Of a DNA stretch of 64,000 nt, positions 1 through 9,858 are shown piece by piece (position 1 is the stretch's first letter; each line of letters opens with the position of its first letter). This stretch comes from Opitutaceae bacterium (GTDB lineage Bacteria; Verrucomicrobiota; Verrucomicrobiia; Opitutales; Opitutaceae): NCBI GenBank assembly GCA_030693515.1, contig JAUYAK010000063.1, forward strand, positions 164,075 to 228,074. The letters run 5' to 3'. The notes under the pieces were generated by a model that made no database searches, was not told the origin of the DNA, and was given only the letters and a program-made list of their open reading frames with translations. The translations under genes and the position numbers were made by a program.

Positions 1-346
1 GCCGGCTGACGAATGGAGCGAATACGATCTCGAGATCCCAGGACCGGGTCCCTATCGGCTTTTCCTCACCACCGTCTATGAAGATGACGTCGCCCACTCG
101 GTCCACTATGTGCGTTACCGGATTACGTCCAAAATGAAATGGTTCGCGCCCCTGATTCTCGCCGGTATTGCAATTGGGTTGGCGGGAATCGCATTCGTCC
201 CCTCGTTTCTGCCTGTCGCGCCCGCGCTGCTGTTCATCGGACGAAAATTCCTGACCGCCAGGCGCTCCATGACCAATGCAATTTCCCAGCTCACGATGGA
301 ATACGCCGGCGTAGTGGGGATGACGAAGGCGCGCGACGACTTCTAA
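1..346 (+). CDS. C-terminal part of a membrane-anchored protein of unknown function
   Basis: The reading frame is open from base 2 to a TAA at 344-346, so only the last 114 residues are visible and the start lies outside the window. Residues 1-36 look like the final strands of an extracytoplasmic beta-sandwich (EIPGPGPYRLFLTTVYEDD). Two closely spaced hydrophobic segments follow (about residues 46-81), then a short polar tail. The stop codon overlaps the ATG of the ABC exporter (TAATG), so the two are translationally coupled. A similar arrangement, a beta-rich outer region next to a membrane helix, occurs in the acyltransferase two genes downstream, so the three may serve one envelope process. 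I do not recognise the family. Confidence 0.6.
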   Translation, partial: PADEWSEYDLEIPGPGPYRLFLTTVYEDDVAHSVHYVRYRITSKMKWFAPLILAGIAIGLAGIAFVPSFLPVAPALLFIGRKFLTARRSMTNAISQLTMEYAGVVGMTKARDDF

Positions 347-2136
347 TGTTTCGCAAGCTCCTCCCGTATTGGCGGCCGACGCTCGGGCGTTCGTCTGCCG
401 GAGTGGCCGCGCTTCTTTGTGCGGCAGGCCTTGAGTTGCTCCTGCCTTGGCCGATCAAATGGCTTATCGACCATGTGCTTGGCACCCAACCGGCCCCGGC
501 ACTGCTCGCGCAAATCTGGCCGCCGTTCGCCAGCGGAGACAAGATAGGAGCGCTTTGGGGCATTTGCCTGGCAGTCGTCCTTTTTGCCGTCGCCCACCGG
601 TTTGCCACCTTGGTCAGTCAGTTGTTGCTAATCGGTGTGGGCGGGCGGGTCGTTCTCCAACTGCGCTGCCGTGGCTACGAACAGTTTTGCCGGCTCTCCG
701 TCGCCTACCACGACAAGACCAAGGTCGGTGATTCGCTCTACCGCGTCGCCTACGATACCCAAGCCGCGATGTCGCTGATCAGCGGGGGCATCGTGCCGTT
801 GCTGCAGGGGGCACTAATTTTGGTGGGCGTCTTGGTGATTATGGTCCGCATGGATCTCTTTTTGACGCTGGTGGCCTCCGCGATTGCGCCGATATTTTGG
901 CTTTGCATCCGGATTTTCGGCAAAAGGATCGACGGACATTCGCGTCGCTATCACGAAAATGAAAGTGCCCTGCTTTCCACCGTGCAGGAATCGCTGTCCT
1001 CCATGCGTGCGATGCAGGCGTTCACGCGTGAACCGGACACCGCGTTGCGCTTTGGCGAACAGGCGAAGAGCAGCTTTCGGATCAATTTACGGCTGGTGAA
1101 AACGCAGCTGCTGTTCGGCGGAAGCGTCGGCTTGGCGATGGCGGCGGGCACGGCAGTCGCCATGTGGTTTGGCGCCCATCGCGTCCTGGCGGGTCAACTT
1201 TCAGCCGGCGATATCCTCGTCTTCCTCGCCTACCTCGCGATGCTCTACCAGCCGCTGAACGCCTTCAGCCAGAGCGCCTCGGTCGTGCAGTCGGCGCGCG
1301 CCCAGCTCCGCCGCGTCTTCGAGGTGCTCGATGCCTCCCCGGAAATCGTCGACCGCCCTGGAGCTCGTGCGCTCGCGACGGTCCGGGGCGAGATCGAGTT
1401 CCGGGACGTCGCGTTTGCCTACAATCCTCCGGAACCCGTCCTAAAGGAGGTCTCCTTCAGGACCCGACCGGGCGAAGTAATCGCTCTCGTCGGCCCAACG
1501 GGCGCGGGCAAGAGCACGCTCTCAAGCCTGCTCCTGCGGTTTTACGATCCGACCGGCGGCGCGGTGCTGCTCGACGGCCACGACTTGCGCGACCTGCCGC
1601 TCGCGTGGCTGCGCCGGCAGGTGAGCGTCGTCCTCCAAGATGCGTTGCTGCTCTCCGGCACAATTCGCGACAACATCGCCTACGGCCGCCCCGAGGCATC
1701 GATGGCGGAAATCGAAGCCGCCGCGCGCAAGGCGCAGGCGGACGAATTTATCCGCTCCCTGCCCGAGGGGTATCAAACAAACGTGGCTGAACGCGCCGTG
1801 AACCTCTCCGGCGGCCAGAAGCAGCGGCTCGCGATCGCGCGCGCGTTTCTCAAGGACGCGCCCATCCTCGTGCTCGACGAGCCCACCTCGGCCCTCGACG
1901 TGCAGACCGAGGAGGCGCTGCTCGTCGCCCTGAAGACGCTGATGCAGGGCCGCACGACGTTCATCATCGCGCACCGGCTCTCGACCGTGCGGCTGGCGGA
2001 CCGGATCATAGTCATGCGCGACGGGCGCATCGTCGAGCAAGGCTCCCATGCGGCGCTGATGGGCCGGGAGTCCTTCTATCGCACACTGCACCAAACGCAG
2101 TCCAGTGGAGCTGTGAGCGCGGACGTTGCCAGCTAA
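346..2136 (+). CDS. ABC exporter, fused permease and ATPase (MsbA-like)
   Basis: A 596-residue type I ABC exporter half-transporter, expected to work as a homodimer in the inner membrane. Residues about 15-300 hold the six-helix transmembrane domain and about 345-580 the nucleotide-binding domain. The Walker A motif GPTGAGKS lies near residue 383, the signature LSGGQKQR near 488, the Walker B ILVLDEP near 506 and the switch histidine IAHR near 540, so all catalytic parts are present. ATG 346 was chosen because it overlaps the upstream stop; the frame is open further 5' but that part is not protein-like. The substrate cannot be read from sequence; lipid, glycolipid or peptide export is usual for the family. 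The downstream acyltransferase suggests an envelope glycolipid. Confidence 0.9.
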   Translation: MFRKLLPYWRPTLGRSSAGVAALLCAAGLELLLPWPIKWLIDHVLGTQPAPALLAQIWPPFASGDKIGALWGICLAVVLFAVAHRFATLVSQLLLIGVGGRVVLQLRCRGYEQFCRLSVAYHDKTKVGDSLYRVAYDTQAAMSLISGGIVPLLQGALILVGVLVIMVRMDLFLTLVASAIAPIFWLCIRIFGKRIDGHSRRYHENESALLSTVQESLSSMRAMQAFTREPDTALRFGEQAKSSFRINLRLVKTQLLFGGSVGLAMAAGTAVAMWFGAHRVLAGQLSAGDILVFLAYLAMLYQPLNAFSQSASVVQSARAQLRRVFEVLDASPEIVDRPGARALATVRGEIEFRDVAFAYNPPEPVLKEVSFRTRPGEVIALVGPTGAGKSTLSSLLLRFYDPTGGAVLLDGHDLRDLPLAWLRRQVSVVLQDALLLSGTIRDNIAYGRPEASMAEIEAAARKAQADEFIRSLPEGYQTNVAERAVNLSGGQKQRLAIARAFLKDAPILVLDEPTSALDVQTEEALLVALKTLMQGRTTFIIAHRLSTVRLADRIIVMRDGRIVEQGSHAALMGRESFYRTLHQTQSSGAVSADVAS

Positions 2137-2156
2137 TCGCTGCGGGGCGAACTCCG

Positions 2157-3974
2157 ATGAACCCTCAACCGGAGAAAAGCCCCGAGCCCGAACTCTCGCC
2201 ATCCGGGCAGCCAACCGCGCCTGAATCCAACAACGACCCGCATCGTAGGGGTGGTGTTGGATTTTTGATTATTACGCTAGGCGTCATCTTCCTGGCCGTG
2301 GCCGGTGTGCTAGCCGTAATCGACTACCGGACCGCAGAAAAATCTAATGACGTCGCCTGCGTGCTAACGCTCACCAACCGCGACTATGCAAAGCCGTTCA
2401 CGACGGACGCGATCACTTTTTCAAACAGTCAGCTCGAAAACCGAATCCGGATTTCAGCCCCTCTCGATAATTCTTGGATATATGTAAGCGTTTCCGCACT
2501 AGATCGCGCCGGACGCGAAGTAACCCGGCTTGAAATCAATCTTTCCTACTACAGCGGATCTAGCGACGGACGATGGTGGTGGACGGGGAGTAAGAGTGAG
2601 ACAAGGTTTCTGACACTACCGACCGCTGGAGACTACCAATTCCGCCTCAGCATACGAGCGGCTGCGGGTGCCAGCAAGGTCCATGATCCCACGCGGATAG
2701 CAGAGCCACTGCGTGTCGAAATATTGCGCGGCGAAATCTCCGGCGTGCGCACACGAGTGCTGGGATTCATAGCACTGTCATTCCTAGGCGCTGCGTTAAT
2801 CTTACAGGGAGTGGTCAAGCTTCCGCCGAAAGCCAAGGGATCCGTCGATTCCACTCAAGTGATTTCAACGGCAAATCGCCATGGACGCCAGCCCGCGGGC
2901 GACAGGATGGTTTTCATCGACGGACTTCGCGGTATCGCCTGCCTCAGCGTTCTCGCCTGCCACCTCTTCGTTCCCGAACTCAGCGGAATCGTAAAGCCGC
3001 TCACGGCTGTGCTACCGGCCATAATCTCTTGGGCGGCACATCATGGCCATCTGGGCGTAGAGATTTTTTTTGTGCTAAGCGGATTTGTCATCGCCTATTC
3101 GCTACGCCGACACCGAATCTGCACGTCGCTCGCCTTGCGCTTTGTTCTGCGTCGTTCGGTGAGGCTCGATCCACCCTACTACGTGGCGCTCATCGTCGCC
3201 GCCGGCATCGCAGCGTTGCGTTACCCCGATTCGCTTCGCGAAGTGTCCATCTGGTTGGGAGGTCTTCCCGGAATGTTGGCGAACGGATTCTATCTTCAGG
3301 ATCTCCTGCGTTTCCGGGCACTCATCTCGGTGGCTTGGACCTTGTGTCTGGAAATCCAATTTTACCTCGCCTATTTCCTGTTGCTCTGGGTGGCACAGAC
3401 TTTGGGGAAAACAGCCACCAGTAGCAGCGATGCTTCGCGAAAAAAAGTGGACGCGCTGTGCCTGCTGGCCGTAGCCGGTCCAATCGCAATTTGGTCGGTT
3501 TACACGTGGTATCCCGACGCACGAAACCTAAGTTTTGCAGGCACGTGGTTCCGCTTTTTTCTGGGTGCGCTGACCTTCTGGGCTAGCCAAGTGCGTTTCC
3601 TACGGCCCGTGCTGGTCGGCGCCGCCTTATGCGTTGGCATAGTGAGCGCACTTACCGCCGACTCCCGCGGCGGAGTGGCCGCGGCAACGGCCCTGCTAAT
3701 CTTTTTTGCGAGCGAGACGGGACATTTGACGCGATGGCTGGCGGGGTATGTCTGGCAGCATCTCGGGCGGATTTCCTACAGCCTCTATCTCGCGCACGTC
3801 GTGGTCGGCCTGCCGCTCATGAATTGGATCTGGGGCGCTGTGCCGCATTCGCCAGCCTGGGCCGGGCTGATGGCCGTCGTCGGCATCGCCGCCAGCCTCG
3901 GCGCGGCGGAGTTGCTGCACCGGCTCATCGAGGCTCCCGCGCTGCGTCTCAGCCAGCGCATCCGGTATTCCTGA
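2157..3974 (+). CDS. Membrane acyltransferase (acyltransferase family 3) with an extracytoplasmic N-terminal domain
   Basis: 605 residues. After a polar start comes a membrane helix (about 33-55), an extracytoplasmic beta-rich region (about 60-200), a second helix (about 202-222), and then a complete acyltransferase-3 domain beginning near residue 250 (FIDGLRGIACLSVLACHLF). The family's conserved histidine sits in ACHLF, and the GVEIFFVLSGF motif is present. Family members transfer acetyl or other acyl groups to sugars of exported polysaccharides or lipids. The extra domain is unusual: most members have only the roughly 10-helix core. The gene starts 20 bases after the ABC exporter and probably shares its transcript. 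Confidence 0.85.
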   Translation: MNPQPEKSPEPELSPSGQPTAPESNNDPHRRGGVGFLIITLGVIFLAVAGVLAVIDYRTAEKSNDVACVLTLTNRDYAKPFTTDAITFSNSQLENRIRISAPLDNSWIYVSVSALDRAGREVTRLEINLSYYSGSSDGRWWWTGSKSETRFLTLPTAGDYQFRLSIRAAAGASKVHDPTRIAEPLRVEILRGEISGVRTRVLGFIALSFLGAALILQGVVKLPPKAKGSVDSTQVISTANRHGRQPAGDRMVFIDGLRGIACLSVLACHLFVPELSGIVKPLTAVLPAIISWAAHHGHLGVEIFFVLSGFVIAYSLRRHRICTSLALRFVLRRSVRLDPPYYVALIVAAGIAALRYPDSLREVSIWLGGLPGMLANGFYLQDLLRFRALISVAWTLCLEIQFYLAYFLLLWVAQTLGKTATSSSDASRKKVDALCLLAVAGPIAIWSVYTWYPDARNLSFAGTWFRFFLGALTFWASQVRFLRPVLVGAALCVGIVSALTADSRGGVAAATALLIFFASETGHLTRWLAGYVWQHLGRISYSLYLAHVVVGLPLMNWIWGAVPHSPAWAGLMAVVGIAASLGAAELLHRLIEAPALRLSQRIRYS

Positions 3975-4038
3975 ATCAATCCGGACGCACCGGACTGCGA
4001 CCGCAAGGCCGGACGTCCGCCCCATCCCGGCGATCACC

Positions 4039-5265
4039 TCATTCGTAACGCAGCGCTTCGATCGGATCGAGCGACGCGGCCTTCCAGGCAGGATACAAAC
4101 CGAAGACGACGCCGATGCCGCCGCATACACCGAGGCCGATGCCCGTCCACAGCCACGGAAAAGTGATCTCCGTATTCATCAGGAAGGCGACGAGGTTGCC
4201 GCCACCGACACCAAAGGCCACGCCGACGAGACCGCCAATCAGCGAAAGCGCCACTGCCTCCGCGAGAAACTGCATGAGGATGTTGATTTTCTTCGCGCCG
4301 ATGCTCTTGCGGATGCCGATCTCCTTGGTGCGCTCGGTAACGCTCACGAGCATGATGTTCATCACGCCCACGCCGGAGGCGAGTAGCGCGATGGCACTGA
4401 TGATCAGCGCACCGGCGGCCACGATGTCGGCGATGTTGTTGAACGCCTCGATGAGCGACTCGTTGGAGAAGACCTCGAAGTCGTTGGCATCCTCCGGAGC
4501 CAGCCCGCGCACGAGGCGCATCATGCCGATGGCCCGCTCCTGCGTCTCGGCCAGCTCGGCCTGGCTCGGGGCCTGCACGTTGAGGCCGATGGAGCGCCAA
4601 CTCCGCCCATAGACCGCGAGGAAGCGCGTGATCGGCGTCAGCACGATGTTGTCCGGGCTGCCGCCGAAGGCCGTGCCCTTGGAGGCGAGGACACCAACGA
4701 CCGTGTAGTTCTGCCCGCCGATGCGGATGAGTTTCCCGAGCGCGTCCTCGTCGGGAAAAACCTTCTGCACGACCTCGTCGCCGAGCAGGCAAACTGGGCG
4801 GCCATGCTCGACATCCTCGGCTCCGAGATTGCGACCCAGCGCGACATCAAAGTTGAAGGCCGTGACATAATTCTCGTCCGTGCCCCACAAGCGCACGTTG
4901 GGATTCGTCTTCCGCTCGCGCACATTCACGGTAAGGCCGTTGCGGTTGATCTGGAGGTTCACCTTCGCGGCGTCGCCCATCAGCTCCTTGAAACGCTCCG
5001 CCTGCGGGGAATTGATGTCGCGGCGATTGCGGAACCGCGTCCACGGATCGGAGAAGTTGATCGGGGGGAACTTCGTGATCTGAAAACTGTTCGCGCCGAG
5101 GACATTCAGCCCCGTCTCGATCGAACTTCTCATGCCGTTGATGAGCGTCATCACGCCAATCACGGAGAAGACGCCGACGGCGATGCCCAGCACGGTCAGG
5201 CTGGAACGCAGCTTGTTCGCAGTGAGCGATGCGAACGCGAGGCGGAAGATTTCCCCAAAGAGCAT
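4039..5265 (-). CDS. ABC transporter permease, MacB/FtsX type (second of two)
   Basis: 408 residues with the MacB topology: a first helix near residues 20-42 (the amphipathic FRLAFASLTANKLRSSL leads into it), a large periplasmic MacB-PCD domain (about 50-270), and three C-terminal helices forming the FtsX domain. It ends ALRYE, like its neighbour. It is the last gene of a minus-strand operon (adaptor, ATPase, permease, permease), starting 11 bases after the preceding permease. Known relatives move macrolides, lipoproteins or peptides by mechanotransmission without crossing the membrane themselves. The substrate is unknown. No outer-membrane channel gene is present nearby. Confidence 0.88.
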   Translation of the reverse strand: MLFGEIFRLAFASLTANKLRSSLTVLGIAVGVFSVIGVMTLINGMRSSIETGLNVLGANSFQITKFPPINFSDPWTRFRNRRDINSPQAERFKELMGDAAKVNLQINRNGLTVNVRERKTNPNVRLWGTDENYVTAFNFDVALGRNLGAEDVEHGRPVCLLGDEVVQKVFPDEDALGKLIRIGGQNYTVVGVLASKGTAFGGSPDNIVLTPITRFLAVYGRSWRSIGLNVQAPSQAELAETQERAIGMMRLVRGLAPEDANDFEVFSNESLIEAFNNIADIVAAGALIISAIALLASGVGVMNIMLVSVTERTKEIGIRKSIGAKKINILMQFLAEAVALSLIGGLVGVAFGVGGGNLVAFLMNTEITFPWLWTGIGLGVCGGIGVVFGLYPAWKAASLDPIEALRYE

Positions 5266-5276
5266 GGTCGTGTTTC

Positions 5277-6527
5277 CTATTCGTAGCGCAGCGCCACGAC
5301 CGGATCGAGCTTACTGGCCTGCCACGCGGGCGCGAAACCGCTGAAAATCCCCGTGCACACAGAGACGCCGAGGCCGAGCAACACCAGCCCGAGCGAAAAC
5401 ACCAGCGGGAACGCCGGCATGAGCGCCCCAGCCACGCCGGAGAGCGCCCACGCGGTCGCCAGGCCGCCGAGACCGCCGAGCACGCAGATGCTCACGGCCT
5501 CGATGAGGAACTGGAGGAGGATCGTGCGGCGCCGCGCGCCGAGCGCCTTGCGCGTGCCGATCTCCTTGGTGCGCTCCTTCACGCTCACGTAGGTGATGTT
5601 CATGATGCCGATGGCGCCGACGAACAGCGCCAGCCCCGTGATGAAGAGACCGCCGAGCGCGATCTTGCTTTTGATCGGATCGATCTGCTCGCGGATGACC
5701 TGCTGGGTGTTGAGCTCGAAGTCCTCCTTTTTCTCCGGGCTCAGCCCGCGCACGCGGCGCATGAGGCCGCGTAGTTCGTCCTTCGCCTCCTCCATCCGCG
5801 CCACATCCACCTGCACGCGAATCTCGGGGTTGGCCCAGCGGATGGGAAACGAGCGCGCGAAGGCGTCGATCGGCATGATGACGACCGAATCCCAGCTGAA
5901 CATCCCGAGGAAGCTGCCCTGCCGCGCGGCCACGCCGACCACGGTGTATTGCTGGCTGCGGATGCGAATCGTCTGGCCGAGCGCGGATTCGCTGGGGAAC
6001 AGCGCGTCCGCCACATCGAACCCAATCACGACGACGTTACGTGCGCTCCTGCTCTCGATCTCGGTGAAGAAGCGCCCCTCCTTCATGTCAGAGCGCACGA
6101 TGCGCGCGAGGTCGGCGCTCGTGCCGAAGATCACCATGTTGCCGATGCGGTATTCGCCCCGGATCACGGTGGCGTTCCACGCGACGTTGGGGACAGCGAC
6201 TTTGAGCGAACCCTCGGGATGCGTGGCAATCCAGTCGTTGATGGCGTGGATGTTGTTCACATCGATGTCGCGCCGGTTGCGGAAGGTCCACCAGTCGTCG
6301 ATCCGGCGCCACGGCCACTTGGTGACATAGACGACGTCGTCGCCGAAGCCCGCGAGGCTGCGCTCGACGCCGGCATCGATGCCGAGGATCGCCGTGCCCA
6401 TGAGTGTGACGGCCACGATGCCGATGATCACGCCGAGCGCGGTGAGCGCGGAGCGCAGCTTGTTCGCACGGATCTGCGAGAACGCGATGCGGAACGCCTC
6501 GGTGACCTCGTAGATGAATCTCTTCAC
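5277..6527 (-). CDS. ABC transporter permease, MacB/FtsX type (first of two)
   Basis: 416 residues with the same layout as the next gene: an N-terminal helix after FRIAFSQIRANKLRSAL, a periplasmic MacB-PCD domain, and three C-terminal helices (FtsX domain) ending ALRYE. The stop is TAG (5277-5279). The two permeases are clearly homologous but diverged, so a heterodimeric membrane unit served by the single upstream ATPase is likely. The gene lies 19 bases downstream of the ATPase gene in the same operon. Confidence 0.88.
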   Translation of the reverse strand: MKRFIYEVTEAFRIAFSQIRANKLRSALTALGVIIGIVAVTLMGTAILGIDAGVERSLAGFGDDVVYVTKWPWRRIDDWWTFRNRRDIDVNNIHAINDWIATHPEGSLKVAVPNVAWNATVIRGEYRIGNMVIFGTSADLARIVRSDMKEGRFFTEIESRSARNVVVIGFDVADALFPSESALGQTIRIRSQQYTVVGVAARQGSFLGMFSWDSVVIMPIDAFARSFPIRWANPEIRVQVDVARMEEAKDELRGLMRRVRGLSPEKKEDFELNTQQVIREQIDPIKSKIALGGLFITGLALFVGAIGIMNITYVSVKERTKEIGTRKALGARRRTILLQFLIEAVSICVLGGLGGLATAWALSGVAGALMPAFPLVFSLGLVLLGLGVSVCTGIFSGFAPAWQASKLDPVVALRYE

Positions 6528-6546
6528 GGCGCGTGCGACAAGCGCG

Positions 6547-7287
6547 TCACTCCACCGCCCGGTCGCTCTCGATCAGGCCGTCGCGGAGGCGGACAATGCG
6601 GCGGGCGTGGCGGGCGATGTCTTCCTCGTGCGTCACCACGATGATCGTGTTGCCCTGGGCGTAGAGCTGCTCGAAGAGGGCCATGATTTCCTCGCCGGTC
6701 TTGGAGTCGAGATTGCCGGTCGGCTCGTCGGCGAGGATGATCGAGGGATCGTTGACGAGGGCGCGCGCGATGGCGACGCGCTGGCGCTGGCCGCCGGAGA
6801 GTTCGTTGGGCTTGTGGCCCATGCGCTCGCCGAGGCCGACGTTCACGAGCGCACGCTGCGCCTTCTCGATGCGCCCGGCCTTGCCGAGGCCGGCGTAGAT
6901 GAGGGGGAGTTCGACGTTGTGCAGCGCATCGGAGCGCGGGAGGAGATTGAAGGTCTGGAAGACGAAACCGATCTCGCGGTTGCGGATATCGGCGAGCTCG
7001 TCGTCGAGCATGGTGGCGACGTTCTTGCGGTTGAACTCGTAGCGGCCGGCCGTCGGCGTATCGAGGCAGCCGAGCATGTTCATGAGCGTCGACTTGCCGG
7101 AGCCGGAGGGGCCCATGATGGCGAGATATTCGTTGCGGTGGATCTTCAGGGTAACCCCGCGGAGCGCATGGATCGTCTCGGCGCCCATCTTGTAGAGTTT
7201 GGTCACGTCCTCGATCTCGATGACGAGGGCGCCGGGCGGACGAGTGACGCGGGGGCCGGCGTGAGCCGTGGCGGAGGGCGGGATCAT
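6547..7287 (-). CDS. ABC transporter ATP-binding protein (MacB/LolD type)
   Basis: A 246-residue stand-alone ATPase. The Walker [10 protein letters not shown] lies near residue 56, the signature LSGGQRQR and the Walker [16 protein letters not shown] follow, and a switch histidine (VTHEED) is present. The DEPTGNLD form is typical of the MacB/LolD/FtsE branch. The first 20 residues before [12 protein letters not shown] are poorly conserved, so an internal start is possible. It begins 5 bases after the adaptor gene stops and drives the two following permeases. Confidence 0.9.
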   Translation of the reverse strand: MIPPSATAHAGPRVTRPPGALVIEIEDVTKLYKMGAETIHALRGVTLKIHRNEYLAIMGPSGSGKSTLMNMLGCLDTPTAGRYEFNRKNVATMLDDELADIRNREIGFVFQTFNLLPRSDALHNVELPLIYAGLGKAGRIEKAQRALVNVGLGERMGHKPNELSGGQRQRVAIARALVNDPSIILADEPTGNLDSKTGEEIMALFEQLYAQGNTIIVVTHEEDIARHARRIVRLRDGLIESDRAVE

Positions 7288-7292
7288 CGGGC

Positions 7293-8645
7293 TTATTTTT
7301 TCTGGTCCGTCTTGGGCTTCTCGACCGTGACCGTCATGCCATCCTTGAGGGTGCGGGTGATCACGCTGAAGCTGCCGCTGACGACCTCGTCACCCTCCTT
7401 GAGGCCGGACTTGATCTCAAGGTGGGAAATGTCCTGCACGCCGGTCTCGACCTTGACCATTTTCACCGTGGAGCCGTCGCGCACGAAGACCACGCGGTCG
7501 AGGTTGTCGCGGTCGTTGGCCACGGCCTGGCGCTGCTGCTTCTCGTTTACGGCGGCGACGGAACCCTCGCCTTTGTTCTCGGCGGATTTCTTTTCCCGGT
7601 CCTTCGCCTGATCGTCGATGGTCTTGGCGCCCTGGTTGGACCGCACGGTCACGCTCTGGATCGGGACGGCAATGGCGTTCTCCACGGTCTTCGTTTCAAT
7701 TTCGGCGTTGGCGCTCATGCTGGGGCGGAGGGGCACGTCCTTGTCGAGGATACGGATTTTCACGAGGAAGTTGGTGACTTCATCCTGGGTGTTCATGCCG
7801 GTCACGCGGGCGGCGGCGCCAATCTCCTTCACCTCGCCGCGAAACTTGCGGTTGGGCACGGCATCGATGGCGATGCGCGCTTTGTCGCCCACCTTTACGT
7901 TGACGATGTCGTTTTCATTAACGTTCACGCGGACTTCCATGTTGGCAAGGTCGGCGACGCGCATGACCTCGGCGCCACCATAGGAACCGGTGCCGGCGAC
8001 GCGCTCGCCGACCTCAGTGGCGAGGGAGGTGACCTTACCGTCGATGGGGGCGTAGAGAACGGTCTTGGTGAGCTGGTCGCGCGCCTGCGCGAGCGAACCT
8101 TCCGTGCGGCGAATCTGGGCCTCGGCGTTGGCGAGGTTGGCCCGCGCCACCTCAACCCCCGTGCGCGCCGCGGCGATTTCGGATTCGGAAATAAGTTTTT
8201 GAGTGAAGAGCTCATCGCTGCGCCCGAGGTCGTCCTGCGCCTTGCGGAGCTGAGCCTTGCTCTGGAGCGCCGTGGCCTTGGCGGCGGCGAGATTGGCCTC
8301 CTGCTGCTCGACCTGCGCCTCGTAGAAGTCCGGCTTGATGGCGACGAGCAAGTCTCCCTGTTTCACGACCGCGCCCTCGCGGAAGCCCAGCTTGACGATC
8401 TCGCCGGAAACCTCCGGCGCGATCTTCACCTCGACCTCGGGCTGGATTTTTCCGGTGGCGGAGACGATCTGCGTGATCGTCTTCACGATGGCCTTCTCGG
8501 TCGTGACCTTCACCTCGGAGGACTGGCCCTTCCGTCGAAAATAGGCGGCGGTGCCGAGGCCGCCGAGCACGAGCAGGAGAATGAGAATAATCCAAGGCGC
8601 CTTGGAGCGCGAGCGCGGAGGCGCGGAGGCGGAGGAAGCGTTCAT
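7293..8645 (-). CDS. Periplasmic adaptor of a tripartite efflux pump (MacA-like)
   Basis: 450 residues. An N-terminal signal anchor (about 18-38, [20 protein letters not shown]) is followed by the barrel-sandwich/lipoyl half motifs, a long alpha-helical hairpin (about residues 110-200, rich in Ala, Gln and Arg) and beta-barrel domains ([17 protein letters not shown]). This is the standard membrane-fusion-protein order. A lysine- and glutamate-rich insertion ([18 protein letters not shown]) interrupts the membrane-proximal part. ATG 8645 is chosen because the frame upstream of it is not protein-like. First gene of the adaptor-ATPase-permease-permease operon; it links the ABC pump to an outer-membrane channel encoded elsewhere. 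Confidence 0.87.
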   Translation of the reverse strand: MNASSASAPPRSRSKAPWIILILLLVLGGLGTAAYFRRKGQSSEVKVTTEKAIVKTITQIVSATGKIQPEVEVKIAPEVSGEIVKLGFREGAVVKQGDLLVAIKPDFYEAQVEQQEANLAAAKATALQSKAQLRKAQDDLGRSDELFTQKLISESEIAAARTGVEVARANLANAEAQIRRTEGSLAQARDQLTKTVLYAPIDGKVTSLATEVGERVAGTGSYGGAEVMRVADLANMEVRVNVNENDIVNVKVGDKARIAIDAVPNRKFRGEVKEIGAAARVTGMNTQDEVTNFLVKIRILDKDVPLRPSMSANAEIETKTVENAIAVPIQSVTVRSNQGAKTIDDQAKDREKKSAENKGEGSVAAVNEKQQRQAVANDRDNLDRVVFVRDGSTVKMVKVETGVQDISHLEIKSGLKEGDEVVSGSFSVITRTLKDGMTVTVEKPKTDQKK

Positions 8646-8725
8646 GCGGTCAGGATGGGCGTCAGGAAAGGCCGAGGGGAACGAATCGCGTCCGCCGACG
8701 CAAGCGGGGCGTCGCCCGCCCAGGG

Positions 8726-8764
8726 AAAAAAGGTGTGGCCGGCCCCACAACGAGCCGGCCACAC
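8726..8764 (-). terminator. Rho-independent terminator between the secreted-protein gene and the efflux operon
   Basis: A perfect 10-base inverted repeat (GTGTGGCCGG at 8733-8742, CCGGCCACAC at 8755-8764) with a 12-base loop. Read on the minus strand it is followed by six U. It lies downstream of the 8981-9673 gene and upstream of the adaptor gene, so it separates the two transcripts. Bases 8765-8980 hold nothing else that I can support. Confidence 0.7.
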
Positions 8765-8980
8765 AACACAACTGACTACTACGAACGGACGGGAGACAAC
8801 ACCCGCCCGCCCGTAAGTGAACGCGTTTGCGACCAACCGCGCCGCGTTCACGACGAACGACGGCCCGGAGAGGGTCGAAACACAGGGAAAAGGAAAAGCG
8901 GACACGGCTCCACAACACACCCGCGCGCGAAAAGTTACAGCGATTCCAGTCGGATGCACCAGGCGCGGGGGTGGACACCC

Positions 8981-9673
8981 TCACACGCCCTGCTCCGTCA
9001 GCGCCGCGAATTCGACGCCCAGGAAGAGCGCGCGGTCAATCGGCCGACCCTCCAAGGCGCGGGCGAGCGCCAGCGGCTCGCCCGCGCTGCCCCGCGGAAA
9101 CGAAAGCCGCGCCTCCGGCCGGCCCGGATCGAAAATCTCCACGCGATCGCCCGACTCGTAAGCGAGCACCGTGTGGCCGATGCGCGCGCCGTCCTCGTTC
9201 ATGTAATACGAGAGCAGGCGCGGCATCTGCAACGGGCGGCCGGCGGCCGCCCGCGCGCGGACCGCAGCGAGGCTCTCGATAAAGCAGCCGTTCTGCAGCG
9301 GCCCCGTGGCAACGAGCGGCGCACCGGCCGTCGACGGCAGCACCCGCCACCGGCGGAAGCCCGGATGGATGTCGCGCAGCAGCGGGGCGAAGTCGGCTTT
9401 CTCAGCCACGAGGTTGTTGCGATGCGTCGAAAAACTCTGCGTGCCATCGGCGTCGGTATAGAACCAGAGGAGGCCGGCGAACTCGAATACGAGCGCATGC
9501 AACACCGCCGGGTAGCGCCCACGATCCGCCGTGTTCTCGACCTCGATCAATTGCGACCAGAAGCCCTCGCCGAGGAGTGCCTGCGCACGGCGGGCATTGT
9601 CCAACGGACTCGCCGCGCGCAACAGTGCGGCCAGGAGCACGAAGCCGAGGAGGAAAACGAAACGTCGCCGCAC
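8981..9673 (-). CDS. Secreted protein with a transglutaminase-like Cys-His-Asp arrangement
   Basis: 230 residues from a GTG start (no in-frame ATG is available). An N-terminal signal peptide (residues 1-21, FVFLLGFVLLAALLRA) predicts export. In the mature part Cys130 (QNGCFIES), His167 (IGHTVLAY) and Asp182 (EIFDPGR) occur in the order and roughly the spacing (37 and 15 residues) seen in transglutaminase-like and related papain-fold cysteine enzymes. I see no other family match, so the enzyme class is inference. It stands alone on the minus strand with its own terminator. Confidence 0.6.
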   Translation of the reverse strand: MRRRFVFLLGFVLLAALLRAASPLDNARRAQALLGEGFWSQLIEVENTADRGRYPAVLHALVFEFAGLLWFYTDADGTQSFSTHRNNLVAEKADFAPLLRDIHPGFRRWRVLPSTAGAPLVATGPLQNGCFIESLAAVRARAAAGRPLQMPRLLSYYMNEDGARIGHTVLAYESGDRVEIFDPGRPEARLSFPRGSAGEPLALARALEGRPIDRALFLGVEFAALTEQGV

Positions 9674-9858
9674 GTGTCCATAAGCGCCGAAACCCGCAGG
9701 CAGTTTCGGAAATGCGATGAGTGGCGGGAACTATGCGACGAACAGACTTGGGCGTGAGACTGCATCGCCGGCAGGATTGACCGAGCCATGCCCGCTCCCG
9801 CCAAAATGCGCGTTGACATGCCTGCCGGCCACCCCACCGTCTCCCTTCCTTTTCGAGC

